This document shows, piece after piece, positions 40,849-51,578 of a stretch of DNA of 64,000 bases. The position numbers and the translations under genes are program-made. Within the stretch, counting starts at the first letter, position 1, and every line of letters begins with the position of its first letter. The notes beneath the pieces were generated by a model that saw only the letters and a program-made list of their open reading frames with translations, was not told the DNA's origin and did not search any database. The stretch is from an uncultured Alphaproteobacteria bacterium (GTDB taxonomy: Bacteria > Pseudomonadota > Alphaproteobacteria > Rhodobacterales > Rhodobacteraceae): NCBI GenBank assembly GCA_902540655.1, contig CACBNQ010000006.1, positions 1 through 64,000 on the forward strand, given 5' to 3'.

Positions 40849-43059
40849 TTAACGGTCCCACCAACCTTTCTTGCCCATTTTTGTATTTTTAATATTTTCC
40901 TCGTTTTCTACTGATTTTTTATTGTTAGTTTTTAGTTCCTCTATTGTTTTTTTTGCACTAGCTCTGGTACGCGGTTTTGCCACTTTTTCCTTTTTCAAGG
41001 TAACTGTGGTATCAGTAGTTTCTATTTGTCCTTCATTGCTTTTGACAGTAGACCTATTCAAATTTTTGTTCCCGGTTGGGGGTGATAATTCTGCCTTTTT
41101 TTCGTGTGCTGAAGTTTGCAGAAAGCTTGTATCATTAGCTTGCACTGGTGTCTCCATATCTTTTTGGTGTCTTCTTTTTCTTTTCCTTTTTCGCTTTTTG
41201 TATTCTTCAGAGTCTTCTCTATTACTTCCATTAATTTTGTTATTAAATGTCTTTTGATCTTGTGTACTTGCTGGATTTTCTTTTTCTTTTCTCTTAGCTC
41301 TTTGTTTATTGTTCTCTGTATTTTTCTTTACTTGCTTGTTATCAAGCGGTGTTTCTATTAAATAATGCGGTGAAATTAAACTAGATTCTCCATATAATTC
41401 TATTCTAATTTGATATCGGTTTTCGATTAAAATTATGTGATCTCTTTTATAATTTATCAAAAAATTTGTTGTCTGAACAGGGGCCTTTACTGTTAGAATA
41501 TCCTTGATCTTTGCTACTGACCCCTCTTTATCTAGGTCTCTCAATATTTGGAGAGCCAACGACTCATCAGAGCGAGTGGAGCCGGTGCCATGACAAAAAG
41601 AACAAGGCATTGTAGTCGACTCTAGCATTCCTGGCCTCAATCTTTGTCGCGACATTTCTAGTAGACCAAAAGACGAAATTCTTCCAATTTGTATTCTTGC
41701 TCTGTCAAGGCTAATGCAATCCTTTATCTTTTTTTCTACAGCAATATTATTTTTTCTTTCCTCCATATCGATAAAATCAATAACTATAAGGCCTGCTAAA
41801 TCCCTTAATTTAAGTTGCCTCGCTATTTCTGAAGCGGCTTCCATATTTGTTTTGAGCGCAGTTTCCTCTATACTTCGTTCCTTTGTTGCTCTTCCGGAGT
41901 TCACATCAATTGCTACTAAGGCTTCCGTTATTCCAATAACAATGTAACCTCCTGATTTTAGCTGCACAATGGGATTGAACATTTCTTGAAGATAATTTTC
42001 AACTTCATAAAATGAAAATATAGGCACCTTGCCATCATATTTTTTGACAAATTTTGCATGTGATGGCATCAATAACTTAAGATACGACTTGGCTTCCTTG
42101 TAAGCCTCTTCTCCTTCAACAACGATCTCTTTAACATCTCTATCGTATAGGTCTCTAATAGCTCTTTTTATTAGGTTCCCTTCGGCATGTATAAGAGTTG
42201 GAGCTATTGAGCTCAATGTTTGCTCCCTGATTGATTCCCAGCCTTTTAATAAAAATTCATAGTCTCTTCTAATTTCGGTTTTTGTCCGGTTCCCACCAGC
42301 TGTTCGGATAATTAAACCGCTGTTGGGTTTTAATTTTAAATCTTCAATAATTTTTTTAAGCTTTATACGGTCTTTAAGTACAGTTATTTTTTTTGAAATT
42401 CCTCCACCCCTCGACGTATTAGGCATCAAAACACAGTACCTTCCAGCTATAGAAAGATAGGTTGTTAAAGCGGCCCCTTTGTTTCCTCGTTCTTCCTTTG
42501 TTACCTGTACCAGTAATATTTGACGAACCTTGATTACCTCTTGGATTTTATATTTTCTTTGAAAAGGTCTTTTTGCTGGGAAAGGGTCTTCTTCTAAAAT
42601 TTCGGCAGAATTGTCTTTATTTCTATCATTAACTGCAGGAGTTTCATGTGAGTGCAAATCGTTTTCCGTACTGAGATTTAAAGAACCCTCTAGGCTAGGA
42701 GCCTCATCCATACCGATGTAAGGTTCATCTTCTTCAATTGTATCTATCTCATTTTCACGAATACTTTCTTCTGCTGCTAACTGTTCTGCCAATAAGGCCT
42801 CTTTATCAGCTAAAGGTATCTGGTAGTAATCAGGATGTATTTCTGAAAATGCTAGAAATCCATGCCTATTACCACCATAATCAAGAAAAGCTGCCTGTAA
42901 AGATGGTTCAACTCTTGTTACCTTAGCGAGGTATATGTTTCCCGTAATTTGTGCTTTTTCATTGCTCTCAAAATCAAAATCGTGAGTTTGAGAAGACTCT
43001 GCAACCACAACTCTAGTTTCTTCAGGATGCGCTGCATCGATAAGTAGTTTCTTTTCCAT
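40849..43059 (-). CDS. rne: Ribonuclease E/G family endoribonuclease
   Basis: S1-like N-terminus, YLSIAGRYCVLMPNT, AIDVNSGRATKERSIEETALKTNMEAASEIARQLKLRDLAGLIVIDFIDM, CSFCHGTG zinc-link, basic C-terminal tail. Confidence 0.95.
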   Translation of the reverse strand: MEKKLLIDAAHPEETRVVVAESSQTHDFDFESNEKAQITGNIYLAKVTRVEPSLQAAFLDYGGNRHGFLAFSEIHPDYYQIPLADKEALLAEQLAAEESIRENEIDTIEEDEPYIGMDEAPSLEGSLNLSTENDLHSHETPAVNDRNKDNSAEILEEDPFPAKRPFQRKYKIQEVIKVRQILLVQVTKEERGNKGAALTTYLSIAGRYCVLMPNTSRGGGISKKITVLKDRIKLKKIIEDLKLKPNSGLIIRTAGGNRTKTEIRRDYEFLLKGWESIREQTLSSIAPTLIHAEGNLIKRAIRDLYDRDVKEIVVEGEEAYKEAKSYLKLLMPSHAKFVKKYDGKVPIFSFYEVENYLQEMFNPIVQLKSGGYIVIGITEALVAIDVNSGRATKERSIEETALKTNMEAASEIARQLKLRDLAGLIVIDFIDMEERKNNIAVEKKIKDCISLDRARIQIGRISSFGLLEMSRQRLRPGMLESTTMPCSFCHGTGSTRSDESLALQILRDLDKEGSVAKIKDILTVKAPVQTTNFLINYKRDHIILIENRYQIRIELYGESSLISPHYLIETPLDNKQVKKNTENNKQRAKRKEKENPASTQDQKTFNNKINGSNREDSEEYKKRKRKRKRRHQKDMETPVQANDTSFLQTSAHEKKAELSPPTGNKNLNRSTVKSNEGQIETTDTTVTLKKEKVAKPRTRASAKKTIEELKTNNKKSVENEENIKNTKMGKKGWWDR

Positions 43060-43194
43060 TGTGAAATCTCGCCCTTAAAGGAAAGAAAATAAATTTTTAT
43101 TATTTTTTCCTGTTTAAACAAATGTTTATCCTCATGCCTTCTTTTTATTTATCTGAAAAATACAGACCTAAAAAATAGACATTATTAAATTCTT

Positions 43195-43238
43195 AGTTTT
43201 GCCACATTTTGCTATGATCATTACTCTGGCAACTAAAG
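43195..43238. repeat. Imperfect inverted repeat TTAGT(tt)TGCCA ... TGGCAACTAA in the rne/prfB divergent intergenic region
   Basis: 10-bp arms with a 2-nt bulge, loop of about 22 nt; read directly. Confidence 0.45.
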
Positions 43239-43408
43239 CTAAAGTAAACAATTGAAACAAAATATACAAGTAATTTAGTTTTAGTTTTATTTTTATTTTC
43301 GTATTAGGATAGGGAATAGACAAATGATAGATTTTTATTTGTTCCCATTGTAATACTTAAGTTTATTGATTAATAATTTTTATAATTATTTTGCTATCGA
43401 GATTTTTT

Positions 43409-44506
43409 ATGAGTGCAGAAATACAAAAATATATTTTGGAAATCTCTAACTCCTTAAATTTAATCTCAACAAGGATTGAGTTTGAGACACTTCAAGCCAG
43501 AATATCTAGTAAGACTTCAGAGTGTGAGAACCCAGAAATATGGAAAGATCAAGCTTTAGCCAAATCTTTAATGAGGGAGAGACAGGCATTATTGGGGCAG
43601 TTTGAAACCTTTAGTAAACTGCAAAATGATTTTAATGATATGAAGACGCTTTTTGAGATAGGAACCGAAGAAAAAGATGAATCTCTTATAATTGAATTAG
43701 AAAATTCGTTTTTCAGATTAAAAAAGGAGGTTACAGAGGTAGAGGTACTTTCTTTGCTTGATGGAGAAGCAGACGCAAACGATGCTTTCTTAGAAATAAA
43801 CTCTGGGGCTGGAGGCACCGAAAGCTGCGACTGGGCGCAAATGCTCGCTAGAATGTATTATAGGTGGGCTGAAAAGAAAAAATACAAAATTGAGCTAATC
43901 TCTGAGAGCCAAGGTGAAGAAGCTGGTATTAAATCATGTTGTTATAAAATCATTGGAAATAATGCATACGGTTGGTTAAGAGCAGAAAGCGGGGTTCATC
44001 GTCTCGTTCGTATTTCCCCTTTTGATAGCTCATCAAGGAGGCATACCTCATTTTCTTCTGTATGGGTATATCCAGTTGTAGATGATAACTTTGATATAGA
44101 AATTAATCCCTCGGATGTGAGAATAGATACTTTTAGATCTTCAGGCCCCGGTGGGCAGCATGCCAATAAAACAGATTCTGCTGTTAGGATAACTCATTTG
44201 CCGACCGGAATCGTCGTAACAAGTTCTGAGAAATCTCAACATCAAAATAGAGCAAATTGCATGTCGGCTCTAAAGTCTAGATTATATGAATTGGAGATGC
44301 GTAAAAGGAATGAAAGTATTCAAGAAAGTCATAACCAGAAAGGTGAAGCAGGTTGGGGAAATCAAATAAGGTCTTATGTTCTTCATCCATATCAAATGGT
44401 AAAGGATTTGAGAAGCGGTGAAGAAAGCAGCGATACTCAAAAGGTTCTGGATGGCGATTTAGACAGCTTTATGTCTTCAGTGTTATCTTTAAATTCTTCT
44501 GGATAG
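43409..44506 (+). CDS. prfB: Peptide chain release factor 2
   Basis: RF2 SPF motif in RLVRISPFDSSSRRHTSF; SSGPGGQHANKTDSAVRITHLPTGIVV. Confidence 0.97.
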   Translation: MSAEIQKYILEISNSLNLISTRIEFETLQARISSKTSECENPEIWKDQALAKSLMRERQALLGQFETFSKLQNDFNDMKTLFEIGTEEKDESLIIELENSFFRLKKEVTEVEVLSLLDGEADANDAFLEINSGAGGTESCDWAQMLARMYYRWAEKKKYKIELISESQGEEAGIKSCCYKIIGNNAYGWLRAESGVHRLVRISPFDSSSRRHTSFSSVWVYPVVDDNFDIEINPSDVRIDTFRSSGPGGQHANKTDSAVRITHLPTGIVVTSSEKSQHQNRANCMSALKSRLYELEMRKRNESIQESHNQKGEAGWGNQIRSYVLHPYQMVKDLRSGEESSDTQKVLDGDLDSFMSSVLSLNSSG

Positions 44507-44986
44507 TTATTTCTTTTTGTCTGGTAAATTTTCAAAGGGATTATCAGAACGCTGAACTGTGCCTTCAAAATGTGCACCACTTTCAATTGCTATTGCTTTG
44601 TGTATAATGTCACCTTGAACTCGCGCTTTATTTGTGAGACGCACCTTTAGACCGCGTACGCAGCCAATCACATTTCCATTAATAATAACATCATCTGCTA
44701 CTATTTCTCCTTTTATCCTAGATGTTTCGCCAACGGTAAGCAAGTGAGCTTGAATATCACCTTCGATGATACCTTCTATCTGAATATCTCCAGAGGTGAG
44801 GAGGTTTCCTTTTACTTTTAGATCACTTGACAAAACTGATGGGGGAACCTTTGTAAAAACCTTATCATCTGTCGTCATACCAGTGGACTCTTTTCTAGGT
44901 AAGTCTGGGTCTGGGTCTTTTGGCGGCACTGGGACTGGAGCCACTACCATATTTTTATTTTCAGGTTTTTTTGATTTGTTAAACAT
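44507..44986 (-). CDS. Bactofilin family cytoskeletal protein
   Basis: SDLKVKGNLLTSGDIQIEGIIEGDIQAHLLTVGETSRIKGEIVADDVIINGNVIGCVRG repeat core. Confidence 0.92.
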   Translation of the reverse strand: MFNKSKKPENKNMVVAPVPVPPKDPDPDLPRKESTGMTTDDKVFTKVPPSVLSSDLKVKGNLLTSGDIQIEGIIEGDIQAHLLTVGETSRIKGEIVADDVIINGNVIGCVRGLKVRLTNKARVQGDIIHKAIAIESGAHFEGTVQRSDNPFENLPDKKK

Positions 44987-45307
44987 ATTCGTGCCTCTAA
45001 ATTTGATTGCTTAATTAAATGTCTTAGTTATTTCCTTAGAAATCATAATCTTTGTGTCTCTTATGATGTGATATTATAAATTAGGTTGTATATTAAAAAC
45101 TCAAAAAATTGCTGATGTTTATTTTTATTTAGTTTAAATTTGTGCTTAATTAGAAATTTATCTTTTATGTCTGACTAGAGAAATTTAAACTATCTTTTTC
45201 TTTGATACAATTGATTTTTGGACAAAAAAGAAATAAGAGGCGCTTTAATTACATTTTTTTGATTTAATAAAACATACTTTTATTCAAAAGCAATTGTGTA
45301 CATGTAA

Positions 45308-45790
45308 TTAAAGATCGCCGATCAACTCTTGATACTTATCAAATACCTCATCAACGTGACCTGCAACCTTAACCTTTCTCCATATGTATTTTACGGTTAA
45401 GTCCTTATTAATTAGAAAAGTCGATCTTTCTGTGCCCATATATTTTTTGCCATACATTGATTTTTCTTTCCAAGCATTTAGGCTCTGAATAAGTAGTGTC
45501 TGAGGGTCGGATATCAGTGGAAATTGTAGATCAAGTTTTGTGGAAAATGATGTATGGCTTGCCATAGTATCTTTGGATAGCCCAAAAATTGTCAATCCTG
45601 CAGATTCGAACTCAGAGTATCGTTCATTAAATTCTCTAACTTCTCTAGTGCATCCAGAAGTATTATCTTTAGGGTATATGAATATAACAGCCCACTGCCC
45701 GAGTAAATCACTATCTTTGCATGTTCTTACCCTTGTCGCCTCTAAGCTAAAACTCGGGAGCTTATCATTCAAGCTTATCTCTTTTACCAT
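45308..45790 (-). CDS. bcp: Thioredoxin-dependent peroxiredoxin, Bcp type
   Basis: VIFIYPKDNTSGCTREVREFNERYSEFESAGLTIFGLSKDTMASHTSF. Confidence 0.93.
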   Translation of the reverse strand: MVKEISLNDKLPSFSLEATRVRTCKDSDLLGQWAVIFIYPKDNTSGCTREVREFNERYSEFESAGLTIFGLSKDTMASHTSFSTKLDLQFPLISDPQTLLIQSLNAWKEKSMYGKKYMGTERSTFLINKDLTVKYIWRKVKVAGHVDEVFDKYQELIGDL

Positions 45791-45877
45791 ACCTGTCTAT
45801 ATCCTTACTTTTTAATAGGTTAGCATATTTATGTAGTTTATATTGAAACTATGTTTCACAATTGATCAAGGATATAA

Positions 45878-48800
45878 GTGATTAAATCAAATAAACAAGG
45901 GATCAATATTTTGAAAATTATTTTTTCGAATATAATAAGACGCATTTCTTTGTTTGTTTCGTCAATTTTAATGCTGGTGCTTTCCGGAGCTCTAGTATCA
46001 TCGTTTTTCCTATCGGACTCAACACTCAACAAGTTGGTGCAATCCAATTATTTTCAAAATAAAATTACGCAAGTTTTAGAAGAGAACGATATATCCTTAA
46101 ATGGACCTATATCAATTACATTCAATAATTTAAGCAATGTTGATATAACTTTAGAGCAAGTTAAACTTTCCAGTTCCCATGACTTAGTTGGGCATGAAAT
46201 CAATTTAAAAGTCGATTTTATAAAATATTGGCTTGGATTACGTTTTGTAGATGAGGTGTTTGTGAATAAAGTAGTTTATCACCCACCGAATAGTTTAAAT
46301 AAAAACCTCAATACCATAAATAGCGTTGGTCTCAAATCCCTCATTCAGTCTATGTACAATTCCCTCAACAAAATTAATTCAGACTCAATTTCAATCGATA
46401 AAGGAACGCTAAAATTACAAAATCAAATCTTTAATTTCGAAGAAGTCATTCTTTTCAAAGACAAAAAATTCCTAAATGCAAAAGCTATATTGAAAGTTAA
46501 ACCAAATGGTTATGAAATGACTTATGCAGCAAAAGTCAATTTTTCATTAAATCCTGAAAACATTCTTGCGTTTAATATTGATCTGCAAGGATATAATTAC
46601 AAAGAATTTTTTACTTTGAAAGATATTCCGAATGCTCTTCGTTTATTTTTAGGTAGGCTCCCGGAAATCTCGGATTTATTTGATAAAAAAAAGAATGCAA
46701 TTAAGTTTGTGGGTAGCTTTAGTTTGGACTCTGCTACTCTCAATGTAGAAGTTACTGACATTTCTAATCAATTTAAGTTTAATTCAAGTATCAATATTTT
46801 AGAGTCATTTGAAAACAACGACCTGTTATTTAAAAATACTGAGCTAGTATTTGGAGATTACGCCTTATTCGCGTCTAATTTGAGTTTTAATTTTGTTGAA
46901 AGTAAATTTGAGGTTAACGTAACAAAATTTTTAATGCCGTATGAGAGCACCTCTGTTTTCTCTAAAAAGTTCAAAATTTACGGTATATTCCCTTTTAAGG
47001 ACGGTGTTATATCTAAAATAAATATTTTAGGAGAGAATTCTTCTAATTTAAAAGCTAGCTTGGAGATAACGCAATCTTCAGATGCATCATATAATGATCA
47101 AACATCTTTTGATATTTATGTAAAGTTGGATGCACTACAAAAAATAAGAATTAATAATTTCGGAGGGCTATTAGATTTTTTTTCTACAGAAAAAAAGAAA
47201 GATATAAGTTTGTCCAAGGCAGATGCAAAAATTGGTCTTAGTTTTGGTGTAAAGAATGTTGAGTTAAATTCGTTTAATGGAAAGATCAATGAACTTGTTT
47301 ATTTCGAAAATAACAAGCCATTGTTAGAATTAGAAAGTATCGATCTTGAGGGAAACCTATCGCAAGGTTATGTCGCTATAAAATCGGTTACAAAGATAGA
47401 GCCTCTAATAAATTCATATAGAGATGTTAAAGTAGAATTAAGTTCAACTGGGAATGTTGAGAGTGAGAAAGAAATCACTGTGTCATTTAGGTCAAAGATT
47501 AATGATCTTTTTCCTTTGCTACCAAAGATAAAACCTAATTTAACATGGCTTAATTCTCTTGCTCGTTCTCAGGGAGAAAAGGAAGTTTCATTCACATACT
47601 CAAAAGCAATTGCTTTAAACAAGATTGAAAAGTTTTTCACTCTTGAAGAAAATATGTTTGAACTAAAATTGAAAAACCTATTAATACCCATCACTGCTAA
47701 GAATTTTCTCAATTTTGGTTCACTGGATCTCAAGGGAATAGGAAATACGATCTTTTTCGAAGGAGCCATGGCAAACAATAAGAAGAAAGTCAGTGGTTCT
47801 GCTATTAATTGGCTTTCAAATATTTCCAGTGAAGATAAAACTGGTGATCTTATTATCTTATTTGATAACCTCGACTCTGAGATACTTTTTCCTGAGCTCT
47901 CAACCTTCAAGATCAAAGGTCCACTGAAAATAAGTTTTTCTCCTGTGGGAAAAGATGATAACATTTTAGTTCGAAGCAGTATTGACCTTACAAAGGCAGA
48001 TGTTTATATCCCAGCCCTTGCTCTAAAAAAAGTCAGAGGCAAGAATGGTCAATTAAAAATAGATTTTACAAAAGATAATAAATCTACATTTAAATATTTC
48101 CAAGTCGACGTTTTTGTGTCAGGGACTGCAACACATAAATCGATTTTTGAAATTAATAAAGTTAATTATTCAACAATAAAAACGCCTGATATTGTGATAG
48201 AACGAGCAACTTTTCAAAATTTTGGTGAGTATAAACAATTTAAAACTGATGGAGGAACTATTAGCTTAGAATTCTTAATGCGCTTGAGCTTTAAGAAGAA
48301 GGATATACCCATTGATTTTATTTTTAGCGATATTGTTGTAACTTTTAAGAAGAATAAATTTTTGGACTCTCTAAAGGGTGAAATTCGATCTCTTCAAGGG
48401 CTTCGAGGATATGCTGTGGCAAAACTTTCGAAAAAATCAAGTCTTGAAATCATTATCAGTCCAAACAAGAGTAGTGGCATAAATCTGGTTGTTTCAGGAA
48501 GCGACGCCGGTGAGTTGCTGCGAAGAGGAAAATACTATAAAAACGGCTATGGAGGCTTGTTTAAGGTATCGATTTTCTATGAGAATAGAATGAAAATCTC
48601 GGGATCTTTGCAAATTGAGGATTTTCGGATAAGAAATGCTCCCGTCCTAGCTCAGATTATTTCCTCTGCCAGCATTATAGGATTGCTTGACAACCTAAAT
48701 GGGAATGGACTGCTGTTTACCAAAATAGAGGGGTCCTTTGATTATAAGGATAGGGAGCTAACCCTAAATGATGGTATAGCAGTTGGCCCATCACTCGGAC

Positions 48801-49075
48801 TTACAATGGCCGGATACGAACGATATGGAAAAAAGCAAAATACCGTTAACGTAAATGGCCTTATTTCGCCTGTATATATAATTAACGGAGTAGTAAAAGC
48901 TATTCCATTGATAGGGAAAGTTTTAGGTGGCGAAAAAGGTGAGGGAGTGTTTGGAGTTTCATATAAAGTTCAGGGCAATTCAAGCAAACCAAGAGTTATA
49001 GTTAACCCACTGTCAATACTCACACCAGGTGTATTTAGAAAAATATTTAATATCGAAGAAAACGGTAATAAGTGA
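45878..49075 (+). CDS. Large AsmA-like/DUF3971 (YhdP-type) membrane-anchored protein (GTG start)
   Basis: 1065 aa, N-terminal TM, C-terminal GSFDYKDRELTLNDGIAVGPSLGLTMAGYERYGKKQNTVNVNGLISPVY as in AsmA-like C-terminal domains. Confidence 0.82.
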   Translation: MIKSNKQGINILKIIFSNIIRRISLFVSSILMLVLSGALVSSFFLSDSTLNKLVQSNYFQNKITQVLEENDISLNGPISITFNNLSNVDITLEQVKLSSSHDLVGHEINLKVDFIKYWLGLRFVDEVFVNKVVYHPPNSLNKNLNTINSVGLKSLIQSMYNSLNKINSDSISIDKGTLKLQNQIFNFEEVILFKDKKFLNAKAILKVKPNGYEMTYAAKVNFSLNPENILAFNIDLQGYNYKEFFTLKDIPNALRLFLGRLPEISDLFDKKKNAIKFVGSFSLDSATLNVEVTDISNQFKFNSSINILESFENNDLLFKNTELVFGDYALFASNLSFNFVESKFEVNVTKFLMPYESTSVFSKKFKIYGIFPFKDGVISKINILGENSSNLKASLEITQSSDASYNDQTSFDIYVKLDALQKIRINNFGGLLDFFSTEKKKDISLSKADAKIGLSFGVKNVELNSFNGKINELVYFENNKPLLELESIDLEGNLSQGYVAIKSVTKIEPLINSYRDVKVELSSTGNVESEKEITVSFRSKINDLFPLLPKIKPNLTWLNSLARSQGEKEVSFTYSKAIALNKIEKFFTLEENMFELKLKNLLIPITAKNFLNFGSLDLKGIGNTIFFEGAMANNKKKVSGSAINWLSNISSEDKTGDLIILFDNLDSEILFPELSTFKIKGPLKISFSPVGKDDNILVRSSIDLTKADVYIPALALKKVRGKNGQLKIDFTKDNKSTFKYFQVDVFVSGTATHKSIFEINKVNYSTIKTPDIVIERATFQNFGEYKQFKTDGGTISLEFLMRLSFKKKDIPIDFIFSDIVVTFKKNKFLDSLKGEIRSLQGLRGYAVAKLSKKSSLEIIISPNKSSGINLVVSGSDAGELLRRGKYYKNGYGGLFKVSIFYENRMKISGSLQIEDFRIRNAPVLAQIISSASIIGLLDNLNGNGLLFTKIEGSFDYKDRELTLNDGIAVGPSLGLTMAGYERYGKKQNTVNVNGLISPVYIINGVVKAIPLIGKVLGGEKGEGVFGVSYKVQGNSSKPRVIVNPLSILTPGVFRKIFNIEENGNK

Positions 49076-50127
49076 TGAGCAGTGATTTAGAATCATATAA
49101 CTTTTCTTATCCTAGTGAGTTAGTTGCCTTGGATCCTTTAGCAGCTAAAGATCAGGCTAACATGCTTGTATTTAAAAAAAATAGTTTTTCTCATCAAAAA
49201 GTAAGTGATCTACTAAAATACGTGTCTTCAAACGATTTGTTGGTTTTTAACAATACGAGGGTCATGCCAGCAAGGCTTACAGGCCAAAGAGTGAGGACGT
49301 CCTCAGCGAATATTAAACCAAATGTCAGCGTTACTCTTAATAAAGTAATTGATGGGAATGTTTGGACTACCTTTTGCAAACCATTGAAAAAACTTAAAAA
49401 AGGCGATAGGATAGTGTTTTCAAATAATTTGTCTGCTGAGGTTGTCTCAATTAAATTTGAACAATGCGTAATGAATTTTGAGACTGGTAGGAAAGAGTTA
49501 ATAACCTGCTTAGAAGAAATAGGAAATATGCCTTTACCACCATATATAATTAAAAAACGTGGACCCAAAATAGCAGATTATAAAAGTTATCAAACCCCCT
49601 TCGCTGAAATTGATGGATCAGTTGCCGCGCCAACAGCATCTTTGCATTTTCCAGACGATTATCTACTGCGCTTGAAGAGAAAAAATATCTCCTATTGCTT
49701 TATAACATTGCATGTTAGTGGAGGAACTTTTTTACCAATCCGCGAGAAAAACCTAGATAAACACAAAATGCATTCTGAATTTGCCAGTGTGGATGAAAAT
49801 GCTGCATTACAAATACGTGAAACGCTGAAAAGGGGAGGAAAATTAATTGCCGTCGGTACTACGGTAATGAGAGTGTTAGAGAGCTCTATTTTTGTTGATA
49901 ACGGTTTTAAGGCATTTAATGGGTCTATTGACACTTTTCTTAAGCCAGGTCACGATTTTAAAGTATGCTCTGGATTATTCACTAATTTTCATCTGCCTAA
50001 ATCAACCCTTTTCATACTTGTAAATGCCTTTTTAGGTATCAAAAAGGCTAATGAGCTGTATAAATTGGCAATAGAAAAAAGATACAGACTTTTTTCATAT
50101 GGTGATTGTTGTCTCTTGTTTCCGTAA
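49072..50127 (+). CDS. queA: S-adenosylmethionine:tRNA ribosyltransferase-isomerase
   Basis: FNNTRVMPARLTGQR, GSVAAPTASLHF, LHVSGGTFLPI, HSEFASV, TNFHLPKSTLFILVNAF. Confidence 0.97.
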   Translation: MMSSDLESYNFSYPSELVALDPLAAKDQANMLVFKKNSFSHQKVSDLLKYVSSNDLLVFNNTRVMPARLTGQRVRTSSANIKPNVSVTLNKVIDGNVWTTFCKPLKKLKKGDRIVFSNNLSAEVVSIKFEQCVMNFETGRKELITCLEEIGNMPLPPYIIKKRGPKIADYKSYQTPFAEIDGSVAAPTASLHFPDDYLLRLKRKNISYCFITLHVSGGTFLPIREKNLDKHKMHSEFASVDENAALQIRETLKRGGKLIAVGTTVMRVLESSIFVDNGFKAFNGSIDTFLKPGHDFKVCSGLFTNFHLPKSTLFILVNAFLGIKKANELYKLAIEKRYRLFSYGDCCLLFP

Positions 50128-50180
50128 AGTTTTAATTTAAATTTATGCTTTAGGTGTTATATATAGAGATAGGGGTATTC

Positions 50181-51566
50181 ATGGATTTTGATTTGGTAAT
50201 AATTGGTTCGGGGCCAGGGGGCTATGTGGCTGCAATTAGGGGTGCTCAATTGGGGCTCAAGGTTGCTATAATTGAAAAGGAAGCTTTGGGGGGAGTATGC
50301 CTTAATTGGGGATGCATTCCAACTAAGTCATTTTTAAGATCCGCCGAAGTTCTTAAAATCATAAAGGGTTCAGAAAAGTATGGGATAAAAAGCAAATTAG
50401 GAGACATAGATATCCGTGAGGTGGTTAAAAGGTCTCGTTCCATTGCTAAAAAATTATCTTCTGGCGTACAATATCTTTTAAAGAAAAATAAGGTCGTAAT
50501 TTTTGATGGTGAGGCCTCACTCAAAACCTCTAAATCGATTGTAATTACATCAAAAAATAGTGCGGTTAAAGAAATCTTTAGTAAAAACATTTGTATTGCC
50601 AGTGGTGGAAGACCGCGTGAAATCAGTGGAGTTCCAAATTCTAGTAATGTGTGGTTTTATAAAGAGGCTCTGCAAGTTGATAAGATACCTAATAAGCTCC
50701 TTATTGTTGGTTCGGGAGCAATAGGTGTTGAATTTGCAAGTTTTTTTGCCCAAATGGGGTCAGAAGTTTCTCTCTTAGAATCAAAACCGAATATTCTTCC
50801 AAATGAGGACTTGGAAGTATCAAAGTTTGTAGAAAAACAGTTTTTAAATAGGGGAATTAAGATTTATAAAAACCACTCTCTTTTATCTCTAAAACAAAAC
50901 GGAAGCTTATTTGAGGCTGAATTGAAAAGCGAAAACAAAACGCTCTCACTGGATTTTGAAAAGGCTATTTTAGCTATAGGTATTGTTGGAAATATAGAAA
51001 ATCTTAATCTTGAAAGTATAAATATTAATTGCTCTAATGGAAGTATCGTAGTTGATGAGTATTGTAAAACGAATGTAGAAAATATCTATGCTATCGGTGA
51101 TGTAGCAAGCCCCCCTTGGCTTGCTCATAAGGCAAGTCATGAAGGCATATCTGTTGCTGAACAAGTTGCCGGTATGAACGTTCATCCAATAAAAAAAGAT
51201 CGAATTCCAGCTTGTACTTATTGCGATCCAGAAGTTGCTAGTATTGGCCTTACTGAAAAGGAAGCAGTAGAAAAGGGTCTCGAATTTAATATTGGAATGT
51301 TTCCTTTTAGTGCAAATGGTAAAGCGTTGGCTATGGGATATGAACATGGCTTTATTAAGACAATAATCCATAAAGCAACCGGAGAATTTTTGGGTGTGCA
51401 TATGGTTGGAATGGGTGTCACCGAGTTAATTCATAATTACGCTTTGGCTAAGGAAGCAGAAATTATAAAGGAAAATATTGAAAATACTATTTTTCCTCAC
51501 CCAACGTTATCGGAGGCAATTCACGAAAGTGTTTTAAAAGCTTCCGATAGAGAGATACACATATAA
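50181..51566 (+). CDS. lpdA: Dihydrolipoyl dehydrogenase
   Basis: DLVIIGSGPGGYVAAIRGAQLGLKVAIIEKEALGGVCLNWGCIPTKSFLR redox disulfide; C-terminal HPTLSEAIHE. Confidence 0.97.
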   Translation: MDFDLVIIGSGPGGYVAAIRGAQLGLKVAIIEKEALGGVCLNWGCIPTKSFLRSAEVLKIIKGSEKYGIKSKLGDIDIREVVKRSRSIAKKLSSGVQYLLKKNKVVIFDGEASLKTSKSIVITSKNSAVKEIFSKNICIASGGRPREISGVPNSSNVWFYKEALQVDKIPNKLLIVGSGAIGVEFASFFAQMGSEVSLLESKPNILPNEDLEVSKFVEKQFLNRGIKIYKNHSLLSLKQNGSLFEAELKSENKTLSLDFEKAILAIGIVGNIENLNLESININCSNGSIVVDEYCKTNVENIYAIGDVASPPWLAHKASHEGISVAEQVAGMNVHPIKKDRIPACTYCDPEVASIGLTEKEAVEKGLEFNIGMFPFSANGKALAMGYEHGFIKTIIHKATGEFLGVHMVGMGVTELIHNYALAKEAEIIKENIENTIFPHPTLSEAIHESVLKASDREIHI

Positions 51567-51578
51567 TAACAGGAAAAG

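Noticed and set aside
43391-43520. Possible programmed +1 frameshift in prfB
   Set aside because: The prfB frame is continuous from the start with no in-frame TGA near codon 25, so no autoregulatory frameshift is visible.
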